64,000 nucleotides of DNA from Parasponia andersonii (lineage: Eukaryota > Streptophyta > Magnoliopsida > Rosales > Cannabaceae). The stretch's first letter is position 1. Each line of letters opens with the position of its first letter. The position numbers were made by a program, and so were the translations under genes. This document shows, one piece after another, positions 1 to 10,869 of this stretch. A model generated the notes under the pieces. That model was not told where the DNA came from. It did no database searches and saw nothing but the letters and a program-made list of their open reading frames with translations. Where the stretch lies: positions 814,117 through 878,116 of the forward strand of contig JXTB01000116.1 of the NCBI GenBank assembly GCA_002914805.1, in the 5' to 3' direction.

Positions 1-556
1 ATGGAGTTGAGATATATATACCTTGATGATCCTTGCGACGAGACGAATCCAAAGAGACCAGTTTGGAGTCAAACGGTGGCCGGAATCGTCGCCGGTGGCC
101 GGATTTCTGCAACGGTTCTCGATGGCTTCTCCTGCGTTTTCCGGCGAACCAGACGGCGGCGAGCGGCGGGAACAGGCGGCGGAGCTTCGGCTCGGAGTGG
201 GCAAGCTCCGGTGGCGGCCTCGCGGCTGGACGACGGCGGGCGGCGGTGGATCGGGTGGAGCTTCGGCCGGTTGCACGCGAGAGAGAGAGAGAGAGAGAGA
301 GATCGGGTGAGGGAGGAGAGAGAAGAGAGAGAGAGCTGAGAGCTGAGAGGTCCACGAGGCCCCCTTATATTGGGCTGTGCAATTTTTCAAAAATTGCACA
401 TAAATTCCCAAAATTTCAAATCTCTATCAATCTGGTCCCCCAAAATTTGCAATTTAGTCCACCCGAACAAAACTTTTGCAAATTAGTCCCCATAATATTT
501 TATCCGGAAAATTGGTAAAATGCCCAAATTACCCTCGAAAATTCCGGGTTTTTACA
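1..556 (-). mobile_element. LTR fragment, 5' part of a minus-strand LTR
   Basis: The right end reads ...CCGGGTTTTTACA. On the minus strand this gives TGTAAAAACCCGG, a typical LTR start with TG. Behind it come an AT-rich leader and then a GC-rich block (about 60-280) with a GA repeat. This is the same layout as the complete LTR at 60837-63338, although the two families are not obviously alike in sequence. The other end lies outside the window, so no target duplication can be checked. The open frames in the GC-rich block (from 1, 23 and 33) overlap in three frames and resemble no known protein, so I treat them as LTR sequence, not genes. Confidence 0.6.
278..302. repeat. (GA)n microsatellite
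   Basis: An uninterrupted GA dinucleotide run inside the LTR fragment, followed by more purine-rich GAGAG sequence to about 335. Confidence 0.9.
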
Positions 557-1795
557 TTGATAATATTTTAAAGTATTTTCTTTTATTTTAGTGTAGCGTT
601 TCTAATGTTATTTATACTTTCTTAGACACTCAACATTATAGTTTGATAAACTCCAATTGTTTTGTCTTTATAGCTTAAATATAGATATATGTATCTAATA
701 TATGGTATTTTTTTTAACAAAAAGAAGAAAACTACATAACCGATTTTGGCTAAGTCTGTTGATTTATCCCCAAAAAGAGCATCTATATATATTTGATGCT
801 TTACATGAGATTACTTAGAACTCTACTAACTTTCTCTCTTCGATACCTCTCTTTTTTCATTCCACCTAGTAGTTAATCATGATTCCCACTCTTTTTTCAT
901 TCCACCTAGTAGTTAATCATGATTCCCACATGATGAGTTTTATGAAATAAGTGAAAGCAAGTTATTATCTCTTTTTAAATGAACCTAAAAGGTGATTTGC
1001 TTGATTTTTTTTAATACTTCCTTTATTATAATTTTCTTAATCGGTTTTTAGATTTTAATTCTAGGTGTGTATATATGTGTGTTACCAGATCCTTATTTTG
1101 ATAATTTTGGAAAACTTCAATGATATTCTTAATTAAATTTTATAATATTTTACGCATCGGGAAGGACCCTTGACTCAATAAATTTGATGATGCATGTCAA
1201 TATTCATTGGATGAAGATACTGTTGGAAATTCGTGGATGAATTTTTTCTATCCTGAGAAGAATGATGCAATATGGATGATCGAAGATCCTAACAACAAGC
1301 ATTTTAAGTTGACTGAAAAATTTCTTTGGAAATACAATTTTCTTGGGAAGAATCGGTGGACCGGTTCAACTTTTTGGTCGACTGGAAGTGCAAATTCAAT
1401 GATTTTTCAGTGTTTTAGTTACCCATTTTTAGCCTTTTTGCTTTTTTTTTTTTTTTTTTGCCTTTTTTCAAATATTTTAATATTTTAAACTAAGACTTTG
1501 TATTTACTTTAGTTCCCTATATATCGTAACCTTAAGGCATTATTCTAGAGCATAATAGACTTGATTAAGTTTAATAAAAACTATAGAGAGATTTTTCTTT
1601 TTCCTTCCAAAATTTCCAATATTTTGTGAGAGTCAATAGTTGTTTGAGGCTTATTTCCTAACATTTGTGAGCTAATCAATAAGTTATAGTAGGTTGTCTC
1701 TAAATTTTCCAAAAGATCTTTCTCGTCAGACGCTTTTTCTACATCTTCTCCCCGCTCGGTCACATTTCATCCTATAACTCGACCTAGTCCGACAT
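557..1795. other. AT-rich stretch, no recognisable gene
   Basis: The stretch holds a 40 bp tandem duplication (849-928), a 93-codon open frame (1207-1488) that ends in a T/F-rich low-complexity tail and matches nothing I know, and a T18 run near 1441. It may contain more decayed transposon sequence, but nothing is diagnostic. Confidence 0.5.
849..928. repeat. 40 bp perfect tandem duplication
   Basis: The unit starting CTCTTTTTTCATTCCACC occurs twice head to tail (849-888 and 889-928) with no visible difference. This looks like a recent slippage or double-strand-break repair product. Confidence 0.9.
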
Positions 1796-2009
1796 AATTG
1801 ATGGTTAAAGGCATTATTTCCTCACCCGGGATTTGGAACAATGCAGTAATTGATGATTTATTTCTCCTAATTGATCAAAAGGTAATTAAGTATTCTTCTC
1901 GTAGGATTGGCAGTAGCTGATAGACGGATTTGGCATCTGAGGCTAATGGTTCATATATGGTGAAGAGTGGATATAAAGTTCTTCTAAATGAAGAAATTTG
2001 TTTTGTTGG

Positions 2010-3438
2010 TGTAACAAATAATTAACAACAATATGCAATATATATAAGATTATAAACGTTTATAATGTTACCAAATTTATTATACTCCAACCTTGAAACA
2101 GAATTTCGACAGTATTTCTAAACAAATATTCCTACAAACAAAAGTTTGTTAATGGCCGAGGACTGTGTACCATACCGAGTCTTTAAAATTGATTCGCACC
2201 CTCTACCAAAATGCTTGAGGATTTTGCAAGCGATAGTTTCTCAGGATACAACGACCAAGAGCAGCAAGTGAAACACTAACACCTCTGTTCTACAAAGTAG
2301 ATTGTAACGAACTCCAATAAACTAAGAGATCTAGCTACGAAATTTCTAAATTCTCTAAGAACTATAGCTAGAAAAACTAAAGAACTAAAAACATGTGAAG
2401 AATAGAGAAATTTGATAGAGAGAGTGCTAAAGAGAAACTAGAGAGAAGCTTCTGTTTTCCGGTGTGTTGAAATCAGAGGAAGAGCTCTCCTTTTATAGGC
2501 TCTAAAGGGAATTCCACTATAAAACTAATCCACAATGCCAAAATATTTTTGGCAGTTTTTCCAATTAAATTCAAACAGTTTTTTTTTTTACACATGCTAG
2601 CCATAACCATGATGTTAAAAACTTTGTATCTAAAAGGTTTTTGATGGCAGTTTCATGTATTAGGCAGCAGAATGGTAAAAAAAGAAAGAGAAATCGTACT
2701 GGGTTTATAGGCTCTAAAGGGAATTCCACTATAAAATCAATCCATAATGCCAATATATTTTTGGCAATTTTTCCAATTAAATTCAAACAGTTTTTTTTTT
2801 TTTTACGCATGCCAGCCATAACCATGATGTTAAAAGCTTTGCATCAAAGACATTTTTGATGGCAGTTTCATGTATTAGGCAGCAAAATGATCAAAAAAGA
2901 AAGAGAAATTGTACTGGGCTGCAACAAAAAGTCGGGCTTATTATGGTCTAAGTTTCGGCGCGGTATTCGTGTCTGCAGATGCAGGCACACAGAGCCCATA
3001 CAAATTCAGGCCCAAGCTCGAAGATCTACACCATCCTGCGAGCGCTTGAGAGAGTATCTATAATAGTTATTCTTACCACCATCACAAAAAAAAGTTTGAT
3101 ATAAACCACTTGCACCATGTATTTCCCACCAATATGGGACTCTAAGATTTTTCTTTCATTTTTTCTATTTCAATGGTACACTTTTGAGCAACAATTTCTC
3201 ATTCATCCGTGCACTATTTTGAGTGTGTGAATATACGAAATCGATGTCATTGCGGAAGAGAACAAGAATTCACCAAGAACTTTCATCAACAAGATATGAG
3301 TCCTACTCAATTTTTAGCTTCAAAAGGGTTCATGAAAATGGGTTCTTTAATACAAACTTGGACTTTCAAAAATACATAGGCTTCCAAGCCCAAGATAAGC
3401 TCAAAATCTTAATCTAATTCTAAGCCCATTTTCCAACA
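2010..3438 (-). mobile_element. Solo LTR (1429 bp) inserted in the LINE
   Basis: The element runs TGTAAC...CCAACA on the plus strand (minus-strand start TGTTGGAAAATGGG). It is flanked by the identical 5 bp GTTGG at 2005-2009 and 3439-3443. When it is removed, the LINE reading frames on each side join. No internal retrotransposon region, primer-binding site or second LTR is present, so this is a solo LTR left by LTR-LTR recombination. The minus-strand TGTTGGAAAATGGG start is common among plant copia LTRs, so copia is likely but not proven. Confidence 0.85.
2494..2920. repeat. About 210 bp diverged tandem duplication inside the solo LTR
   Basis: Two adjacent units (about 2494-2702 and 2703-2920) both run from TTTATAGGCTCTAAAGGG through a T-run and CAGCCATAACCATGATG to AAATYGTACTGGG. 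They differ by scattered substitutions and in T-run length, so the duplication is not recent. Confidence 0.85.
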
Positions 3439-4454
3439 GTTGGCTTAGCTCTAATGCCCTTTTAAAGTGGTAGAAAGCTCTTTGGAAACATAGATTTCCT
3501 CCAAAAATTTGTCTGTTTATTCGGAGGGTCTTTCACAATGCTCTCCCAGCTAAAACCAATTTAATACGAAAGAATATGGTGGTTAATGCTTATTGCCCTT
3601 GTTGTTTGAAGATGGACGAGTCTGTTACTTATGCTCTTTTTTGGTGTAATGAAGTCACGGATGTCTGGAAATAATTTGATTTCTAGGATGTTATTAAATC
3701 TAGAGCTTGTACTAGTAGTGCCGATTCCTTAATGTCCATTTTTTATTGCTATCCTACAGATCAGTTTGAATACTTTTGTGTGCTTTTTTGGTGCCTCTTG
3801 ACTGATAGAAATATGATTATTCACGGCGGTAAGCAAAGGTCTATTCATCACTTGGTTGAGTTTGCTCGCACTTTTCTTCATTAATTCAAAGATTCCATTA
3901 CCATGTTTACTAGAAGTGATAGCCCATCAATATAGCCAAGACAAAGATGGACTGCTCCTTTTGCTTGCTATTTTAAACTTAATACCGACGCAACTGTTCA
4001 TCCTGGGGAGGTCATGTATTTTGGAATTTGAGCTGGTATTCGAGACCATGAAGGATTGGTAGCTGTGGCTTTTGCTCGACGAGTGAATGGAACACTGTCT
4101 GTGGAAAATGCAGAGCTGGTAACGTTATAGGAGGTTCTTCATTTCACCATTGTCCATGTTGTTCTCCATCCATAGTTGAGTGTGATGCTTTAAAGATTGT
4201 CAATGGACTTAAGTCGTTTAATACTCTTGCTGTTAATGCTCCTTTATTATCTGATGTCGAATTGTTTATCAGTAATGCTAGGTGTGATTCGTGTCACTAT
4301 ATTCCACATTATGGGAATAGGATGACCTATAATCTAGCTAAATCTATTTTTCTCGTCCCAGTGATATGTACTGAGTTGAGTCTATTACTGCTTTTATTTC
4401 CTTCTCTTTTATTGAGGATTTGAGTTAATAAAATTCCTCACTTACATTAAAAAA

Positions 4455-4914
4455 CCAATGGAATGCCTGTGCATACACATTATAACAATAGCTTAAGATA
4501 TGACAATACTAAAATAAAAAGTAAAGCACTAAATAACTAGGCAAAACACCATTTGAGAATCAAAATGCCAAATGTCATAAAAGAAGCCATTACAAAAGGC
4601 CATAATATGTAATTTTATGAGAAAATAAAGGCAAAAAATTGCCAATATTTTATGGGAATGTTATGGCTGTCAAGAGAGAAAAAATTGATTGGCAAAGTGG
4701 TATAACGCCGGTGCCTGGAGCTCACAAAGAGAGAGTGAGCACATGGAGGAAGAAGAATAAAGCATAAAAAGTGGGGGAGTCCGAAAGGTACCCGTGTACT
4801 ATGATGTATCTCCACACTTAGTGGCGTACTAACTAGAGTGCGGTGAATGGCGAACAACAAACAGCGAAGGGGCGATGAGCAGTGAGGAGCAGGGCAAGAA
4901 TGAGAAGGAGAGAG
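4455..4914. other. Intergenic, no gene seen
   Basis: AT-rich and purine-rich sequence between the LINE tail and the start of the next LTR fragment. No coding potential or repeat structure is visible. Confidence 0.5.
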
Positions 4915-6036
4915 TGCAAAATCCCAAAATTTTTAAAGGTAAATAAGTAATTTTGGTGGAAAGGGTATTTTGGTAATTTTATTTTCAGATTTAATTAAAA
5001 AAATCTGAATATTTGATTTTAAATTATTGAAGTTGAGTCTGGACAATATAAGGTCCAAGTACGTTGGGGCAAAAATAGAGAAAAAATTAAAATTTAGGAC
5101 TTTAAAATAAATAAGAAAGGGACTAAAGTGAAAGAATCTTTTGAATTGTGGCCAAAGTAGAATTTTAAAAAGTTATTCGGTCAAACTAGAGACTGACACA
5201 TGTCCCACTATCTACAGTTTTCAAAAAATGCCTATTAATCACTCAAGTTCTCTTTCTTTCCCCACGAAGTCCCTGGCCATTTTCGAAATCTGATCCTCGT
5301 TGTACTGTTCATCCGAAGTTGCTTTGACCACTGTACCACTCGATGTGCCGTCCCGCACCCTTGTCCAGCCATCGACGAAGCAGCGGCAGCTGTCGCTGCC
5401 TTATTCCATTGCCGGAGGACCGAAATCCAGCCACTTGAAAGTTCTGCCACTTTCTCGGTTTTTCGGCCGCCATTTCGTCATCCGGCGTCTATTCGTCTCA
5501 ACTTCTGTACTGTTGGACTCGTCTCGATGTCGCCGAACTTTTCTGACCATCCATGACCTCTAACTCAGCTCCGGTAAGAATCTTGTCACTGCAATAATTT
5601 TATAATATTTATTTTTGTGGTATTTTTGTAATTATTTTGGAATTGAAATATTTTACCTATGAAAATTACACAATGTGAAAGAGGAGGTTGAAACAAGAAA
5701 ACTGATAGTTTTGAAGTGTTGAAATGGAGTTTGTGAGTGAGTTAATTTTTGAATTGAAAAAAAATGACACTTTTCTAATTATTTTCCAAAAGTGATATGT
5801 TTATAATTTTTGGATTTTTGAGCATATTTAATTCTAGGGACCTCGAAATTATGTTCTGACTTTGAATTTGAATTCAGTGAATTCAGGATATGAATTTTAA
5901 TATAAAATATCATCATTTTCTAAAGTGGCATAAAAATCGAGAAAATAGCTCGTGAATTGCACCGTTTTGCGTGCCACAGACTGATCTTGCTCCAGGACCC
6001 GTTTTCGACAAAATTTATGTATATATTTTTAAAGAA
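4915..6036 (+). mobile_element. Truncated LTR, same family as the 60837-63338 solo LTR
   Basis: Starting TGCAAAATCCC, this stretch can be followed against the reverse complement of 62245-63338. Shared landmarks include GGACTAAAGTGAAAGAATC, TTGTGGCCAAAGT, ACATGTCCCAC, the GC-rich middle, TTTGTGGTATTTTTGTAATTA, TTTTTGGATTTTTGAGC and AAAATCGAGAAAATAGCTC. The copy stops abruptly at about 6036, after roughly 1.1 kb of a 2.5 kb LTR, exactly where the minus-strand copia remnant begins. The overlapping open frames near 5235-5563 are LTR sequence, not genes. Confidence 0.8.
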
Positions 6037-6055
6037 ACAATTAAGAATTTCAGAT

Positions 6056-7600
6056 TTAGTCAAGGGAGTACAAATAATCACACAAATAAAATAAGACTGG
6101 ACAAAGATTAAAAGATAAAAAAAAAAGAGCAAGAGAACGTATGGCAATGTATAATCGGGAAATTTCATCAAAATCAAGCGTGCTAAGTTCTCTTCTAATC
6201 ATACAAAACTGTTTTTCACTAAGAGGTTTTGTAAAAATGTCCGCTAATTGTTTTTCAATGGAGACAAATTCAAGAGAAACATCACCTTTTTGCATGTGAT
6301 CACGAAGGAAATGGTGTCTTATATCAATGTGCTTATCTCGTGATTGCAAAATAGAATTTTTAAATAAGTTGATAGCACTAGTGTTATCACATTTAATAGG
6401 CACATGTACAAATTTCATATCAAAATCTAAAAGTGTTTATTTCATTCAAAGAATTTGTGCATAACAACTAGCCACGGATATATACTCCACTTCAGTGGTA
6501 AAAAGAGCAACTGAATTTTGTTTCTTGCTAAATCAAGAAACTAGTGAGTACTCCAAAAAGTGACAAGTACTACTTGTGCTCTTTCGATCAGTTTTGTACT
6601 TGGTAAAATCTGCATCCGAATAACTTGAGATATCAAAGAGTGTACCTTTAGGATACCATAATCCTATTTTCATAGTGCCATGCAAATATTTTAAAATGCA
6701 TTTAACTGTACTAAGATAGGATTCTTTAGGACTAGATTGATATCTACCATATAGACAAACACTAAACATGATATCTAGTCTACTAGCAGTAAGATAAAGT
6801 AAGGATCCGATCATAACTCGATATTTAGTAATATCTACCAGTTTACCGCTTTCATCTTTGTCAAGCTTGATTAATGAGCTCATTGGTATTTTCATTAGTT
6901 TTGAATATTCAAGTTCAAACTTCTTGAGTAGCTCTTTGATATACTTTGCTTGATTGATGAAGATTTATTCTTTAGATTGTTTTATTTGAAGCCCAAAGAA
7001 GAAGTTCAATTCTCCCATCATACTCATCTTAATTTCACTATGCATACACTTAGAGAATTCTTCACAGAGATAAACATTAGTGGCTTCAAATATAATATCG
7101 TCAACATAAATTTGCACAATTATCATGTCCACCCCTTTCTTCTTAATAAAAAGAGTAGTATCCACTTTTCCCATTGAAAACTTATTTTAGATCAAAAAGT
7201 TTTTTAATCTTTCATACCAAGCTCTAGGAGCTTGTTTTAGACCATGTAAAGCCGTTTTCAATTTATAAACATGATCTGGATACTTATGAATTTGAAAACC
7301 GAGGGGTTGTGCTACTTAAACTTCTTCTAAAATGTATCTATTTAAAAATGCCCTCTTAACATCTATTTGGTAAAGAATAAATTTCTTATTGCATGCAAAT
7401 ACTAAGAGAATTCTAATGGATTCTAATCTTGCTACGGGTGCAAAGGGTACTTCATAATCGATACCTTATTCTTGATTGAAACCTTAGGCTACTAATCTAG
7501 CCTTATTTCGCACAATTACCCTATGCTCATCTAATTTATTTCTAAATACCCATTTAGTTCTAATAACCGAATGATCACTAGGTCTTAGAACTAATTCCCA
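6056..7600 (-). pseudogene. Copia reverse transcriptase and RNase H, broken
   Basis: Minus-strand fragments follow the copia RVT_2 domain in order. About 7200-7260 carries the ...[12 protein letters not shown] motif. 6965-7174 carries the IYVDDIIF catalytic YVDD box. 6533-6895 carries MIGSLLYLTASRLDIMFSV, SSPKESYL, VKCILKYLHGT, the RNase H start SDADF, and DRKSTSSTCHFL. 6056-6418 carries CDNTSAI, HIDIRHHFLRDH and the QLADIFTKPL end of RNase H. In-frame stops and shifts separate these blocks. Copia polyproteins normally read through as one frame, so this copy cannot make enzyme. Nothing recognisable follows RNase H before the element breaks off. Confidence 0.85.
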
Positions 7601-7900
7601 TACATCACTTCTTTCAAATTGATTTAGCTCCTCTTGCATTGCTGAAATCTAAAATTCTTCTTTTTCGGCATCTTTAAAATTTTTGAGTTCAATTTAAGAA
7701 AGGAAAGCTAAGTTGTTGCAAATATTTCTAAGTGATGCTCTAGTTATGACACTTTGTAAGGGATCACCTAGAATTTGGTCTTTAGGATGAGCATGACTAA
7801 ATTTTAAATCTTGAGAAAGAGTTAAAATATTACCATTGTCGTATTTTTCTTCCTTAAGACTTTTGTCTTATTGTAGTTGGATGTCCTCTTCTTCATTTGG

Positions 7901-8840
7901 TCATTCATTGACACTTAATTCATTTAAGCTTTGTTCCAAACCTACAATATTATCATCTTCTATATTTCTCTCCTCATAGAGAGTATTAGACTCATCAAAA
8001 ACAATATGCATAGATTCTTCTACTACAAATATTCTTTTGTTGAAAACTCTACAAGCTTTACTAGTAGTAGAATATCCAAGAAAAATATTAACATCAGATT
8101 TTAAATCAAATTTTCCTAAATTATCTTTAGTATTCAAAATAAAACATTTACAACCAAAAACTTTAAAATAACCAATGTTGGGTTTTCTACCTTTCCAAAG
8201 CTCATAGGGTGTCTTATTCAAGATTGGCCTTATTATAACTCTATTTACAGTATAAAAAGTGGTACTTACCACTTTAGCCCAAAAATATTTTGGCAAACCA
8301 TTTTCATTTAGCATGCTTCGTGCTATTTCTTGTAGGGTTCTATTCTTTCTTTCTACAACTCCATTTTATTGTAGAGTTCTAGGAGCAGAAAAATTATGAT
8401 CAAAACCATTTTTATAGCAAAAAGTTTCTATTTCATCATTTTCAAACTTACCACCACGATCACTTCTAATAGATGTGATGGTGTAGCCTTTTTCATTTTG
8501 CACTTTCTTATAAAAAATAGTAAGTACATTTTAAACATCATTTTTATGAGCAATAAATAGAACCCAAGTTAATCTTGAAAAATCATCAACTATCACAAAA
8601 GCATAATATTTTCCACCAAGACCAGATACTCTTGATAGTCCAAATAGATCCATGTGAAGTAGTTGCAAGGGTGCAGAAGTAGTAATGACATTTTTAGACT
8701 TAAAATAGCCTTTTACTTATTTTCCAAATTGTCATGCATCGCACACCTTGTCTTTTTCAAAAAGTAAACTTGATAAACCACTAACAAGGTTTTTCTTTGA
8801 AAGCTTAGAAATAGTATTCATGCTAGCATGTCCAAGTCTT
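7901..8840 (-). pseudogene. Copia integrase region, broken
   Basis: The minus-strand frame 7901-8314 contains the typical post-core integrase motifs NKTPYELWKGRKPNIGYFKV and FGCKCFILN, then KFDLKSDVNIFLGYS and KRIFVVEESMHIVFDE. The core domain lies to its right (about 8320-8840) in shifting frames, with the remnants of the copia DRGGEFEN and LHMDLFG boxes visible on the minus strand near 8440-8660. The region is disrupted by stops. Confidence 0.75.
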
Positions 8841-8851
8841 CTATGCCAAAG

Positions 8852-9295
8852 TCAAGAATCATCTTTTAAAGGCAAAAAACATTTATCGTGACTAAAATAT
8901 TTTTCAATCTCAATAGTGTAGATGTTGTCTTTTCTTTCCCCATCAAAAATCATCTCAATAGTGTAGACGTTGTCTTTTCTTTCCCCATCAAAAATCATTT
9001 CTTTTGAACAAGTATTCTCGATCAAGCATTTGAAAGGCTCAAAAATGACTCTATAATCTTTATCACAAAGTTGACTTATACTAAGCAAATTGTGTTTAAG
9101 ACTATCAATAAGTAAAATATTTTCTATAATGGGTGAGGATGTCGTACCAATGTTACCTACACCCAAAATCTTGCCTTTAGCATTGTCTCCAAATGTGACA
9201 TGTCCTCCACTTCTTTTTGTGAATGATGAGAGCAAGGAGTAGTCTCCGGTCATGTGTTTGGAGCAACCACTATCCAAGAACCAAAAGTTCTTCAA
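8852..9295 (-). pseudogene. Copia aspartic protease region with internal repeat
   Basis: The minus-strand frame of 147 codons contains FWFLDSGCSKHMTGD, the copia protease active-site box (D-S-G). VTFGDNAKGKILGVG and HNLLSISQLCDKDYRV follow, both standard in copia proteases. A 45 bp tandem duplication (about 8908-8998) repeats the 15-residue EMIFDGERKDNVYTI in frame. The open frame is isolated by stops on both sides, so it is a relic. Confidence 0.85.
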
Positions 9296-9409
9296 GAACT
9301 AAAAGTTCTTCTTCTTTTGTTCCTACAAGTAAGAATCAAAATTTGATTTTTGGTACCCATACTAATTTGGGTCCTTGAATGTTAGTTCTACATTCTTTTG
9401 GTACCCAAG

Positions 9410-10818
9410 CTAGTTTTCCACCAAAATATGCATTTTCTTTACAAAGCATAAAAAACTAGTATGCCCATCTTGATTGCAATAAGTATAAGTATGTTTTGTG
9501 TCACTTGTACTAGCTTTCACAAAATAATTCTTGAGGTATTTTTGTTTTATAGAAGATTTGTACCCAATATCTTTTTTTATCAAAAATACATTTTTGTCCA
9601 CCAAGGATCATGTCAAAGTCTTTCTTTCCATTTATAAATTTGTGGACAATTTTAGTTAAGTCAAAAATCTTGTCATTTAAGGAAGTGTTTTCTTTTGACA
9701 AAACATCACAATTACTACAAGGTAATTTTACTTCTTTTTCTTTGGTAAACTTTTCAACTATTTTTGACAAACTAAGAATTTCCTTTTTAAGAGCATTGTT
9801 CTTGAAAATGAGTTTTTCATAGTTTTGTATAAATCATTGAAATCACTCAATAAACATTCATATGATAAAGCACAATCAGTATCATTACTAAAATCACTAC
9901 TAGTATGACTATCATCATGAAATTCACCTATAGGTTTAAGAGAACTTACCTTATTTTCTATTGCCATGAAGCATATGTTAGCAATTTATTCTTATTCTTC
10001 TCTATCGGAAGTCATTGCCTTTGGTGTTCTTCTTGAAATTCTTCTTTTTGAAATTTAAGTACTTCTTGTACCTTTTAGTAAATAAGGCAATGTCTTCTAG
10101 CTCACTATTCGCGAATTCGTCTTCTTCGTCATTGCTTTCTTGTAAGGCCACTTTAAGAGCGATTCCTTTCTTTTTCTTTTTTTCTCCTTCATCTTCATTA
10201 ATTTCCTTCATAAGAATTTCATAGGTCATAAGGGAACACATAAGTTTTTCTAGAGTAAGTTTGCTAAGGTCCTTTGCTTCATAAATAGCTACCACCTTTC
10301 TTCTATATGCTCGAGGGAGGCTTCTAAGAATCTTACTCACCAACTCACCATTTGGAAAAGTTTTTCCTAAAGTACCAAGATAGTTAATGATAGAGGTAAA
10401 TCTAGTAAATATTTGAGAAATAGATTCATCTTTTTCCATTTTGAATAACTCATAGTTTCTTGTGAAAATATTAATTCTAGTTTCCTTCATAGAATTAGTT
10501 CCTTGATATGACACTTTAAGCATATTCCACAATTCATAAGCATCCTTAGTTTTTTTAACATTATTATATATGTTCCTATCTAGACTACACATAAGAATGT
10601 TTCTAGCTGTTCCATTTTTGGTAAAAGATATTTTATCATTTTCATCATTTTCCTCAAAATCTTTTTCTACTTCTACTCTATTAATAATCTTTGTAATTTT
10701 TAATGGACCTCTTGTGATAATATGCCATACTACTTCTCCAATAGTTAAAATCACTTCCATTAAAGAAATGTGGTTTGGAAGGTGACAACCCCTCATATTG
10801 AAAAGAAAAGTTATCCAT
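9410..10818 (-). pseudogene. Copia gag (UBN2 domain) with zinc-knuckle remnant, broken
   Basis: The gag start is probably the minus-strand ATG at 10818-10816 (MDNFSFQYEG...). A frameshift near 10700 then moves the reading into the frame of 10002-10796. That frame has the UBN2-type gag: DAYELWNMLKVSYQG, FKMEKDESISQIFTRF, NGELVSKILRSLPR, EAKDLSKLTLEKLMCSLMTY and a lysine-rich end. Further left, frames at 9510-9967 continue the spacer. The remnant CNQDGHTSFLCF at about 9440-9480 is a degraded CCHC zinc knuckle. Confidence 0.8.
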
Positions 10819-10855
10819 CTAAAAAATATTTAAGTTTTAGAAAATTAAGTACCAA

Positions 10856-10867
10856 GCTCTGATACCA
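10856..10867 (-). other. Primer-binding site (tRNA-iMet)
   Basis: The minus strand reads TGGTATCAGAGC two bases after the LTR end ...GGGATAACA. This 12-mer matches the 3' end complement of plant initiator tRNA-Met, the usual copia primer. It fixes the LTR boundary and the direction of the element. Confidence 0.9.
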
Positions 10868-10869
10868 AC

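Larger units (their letters stand above)
1796..4454 (+). mobile_element. LINE (L1-type) 3' half, decayed and split by a solo LTR
   Basis: After removing the solo LTR at 2010-3438, the sequence reads as the C-terminal part of a plant LINE reverse-transcriptase ORF2. First come W-N and DRRIW-type motifs with a VKSGYK box (about 1925-1985). Next is a zinc-binding zf-RVT domain (about 3466-3675) with WKALWKHRFPPK, an NAYCPCC cysteine cluster and LFWCNE. A weak RNase H-like domain (about 3960-4380) follows, with FKLNTDA, AGIRDHEG and ENAEL. Stops and frameshifts interrupt all frames, so it is dead. The 3' end reads TTAATAAAATTCCTCACTTACATT followed by AAAAAA at about 4454, as expected for a LINE tail. 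The 5' part (endonuclease and most of the RT) is absent, as in ordinary 5'-truncated LINEs. Confidence 0.75.

Noticed and set aside
1-518. Three overlapping open frames in the GC-rich start of the window
   Set aside because: They overlap in all three phases, are biased to R and G, and lie in an LTR end (TGTAAAAACCCGG on the minus strand).
5235-5563. Open frames on both strands with Ser/Arg-rich text
   Set aside because: They lie in the GC-rich block of a truncated LTR. The homologous block at 62690-63020 does not keep the same frame.
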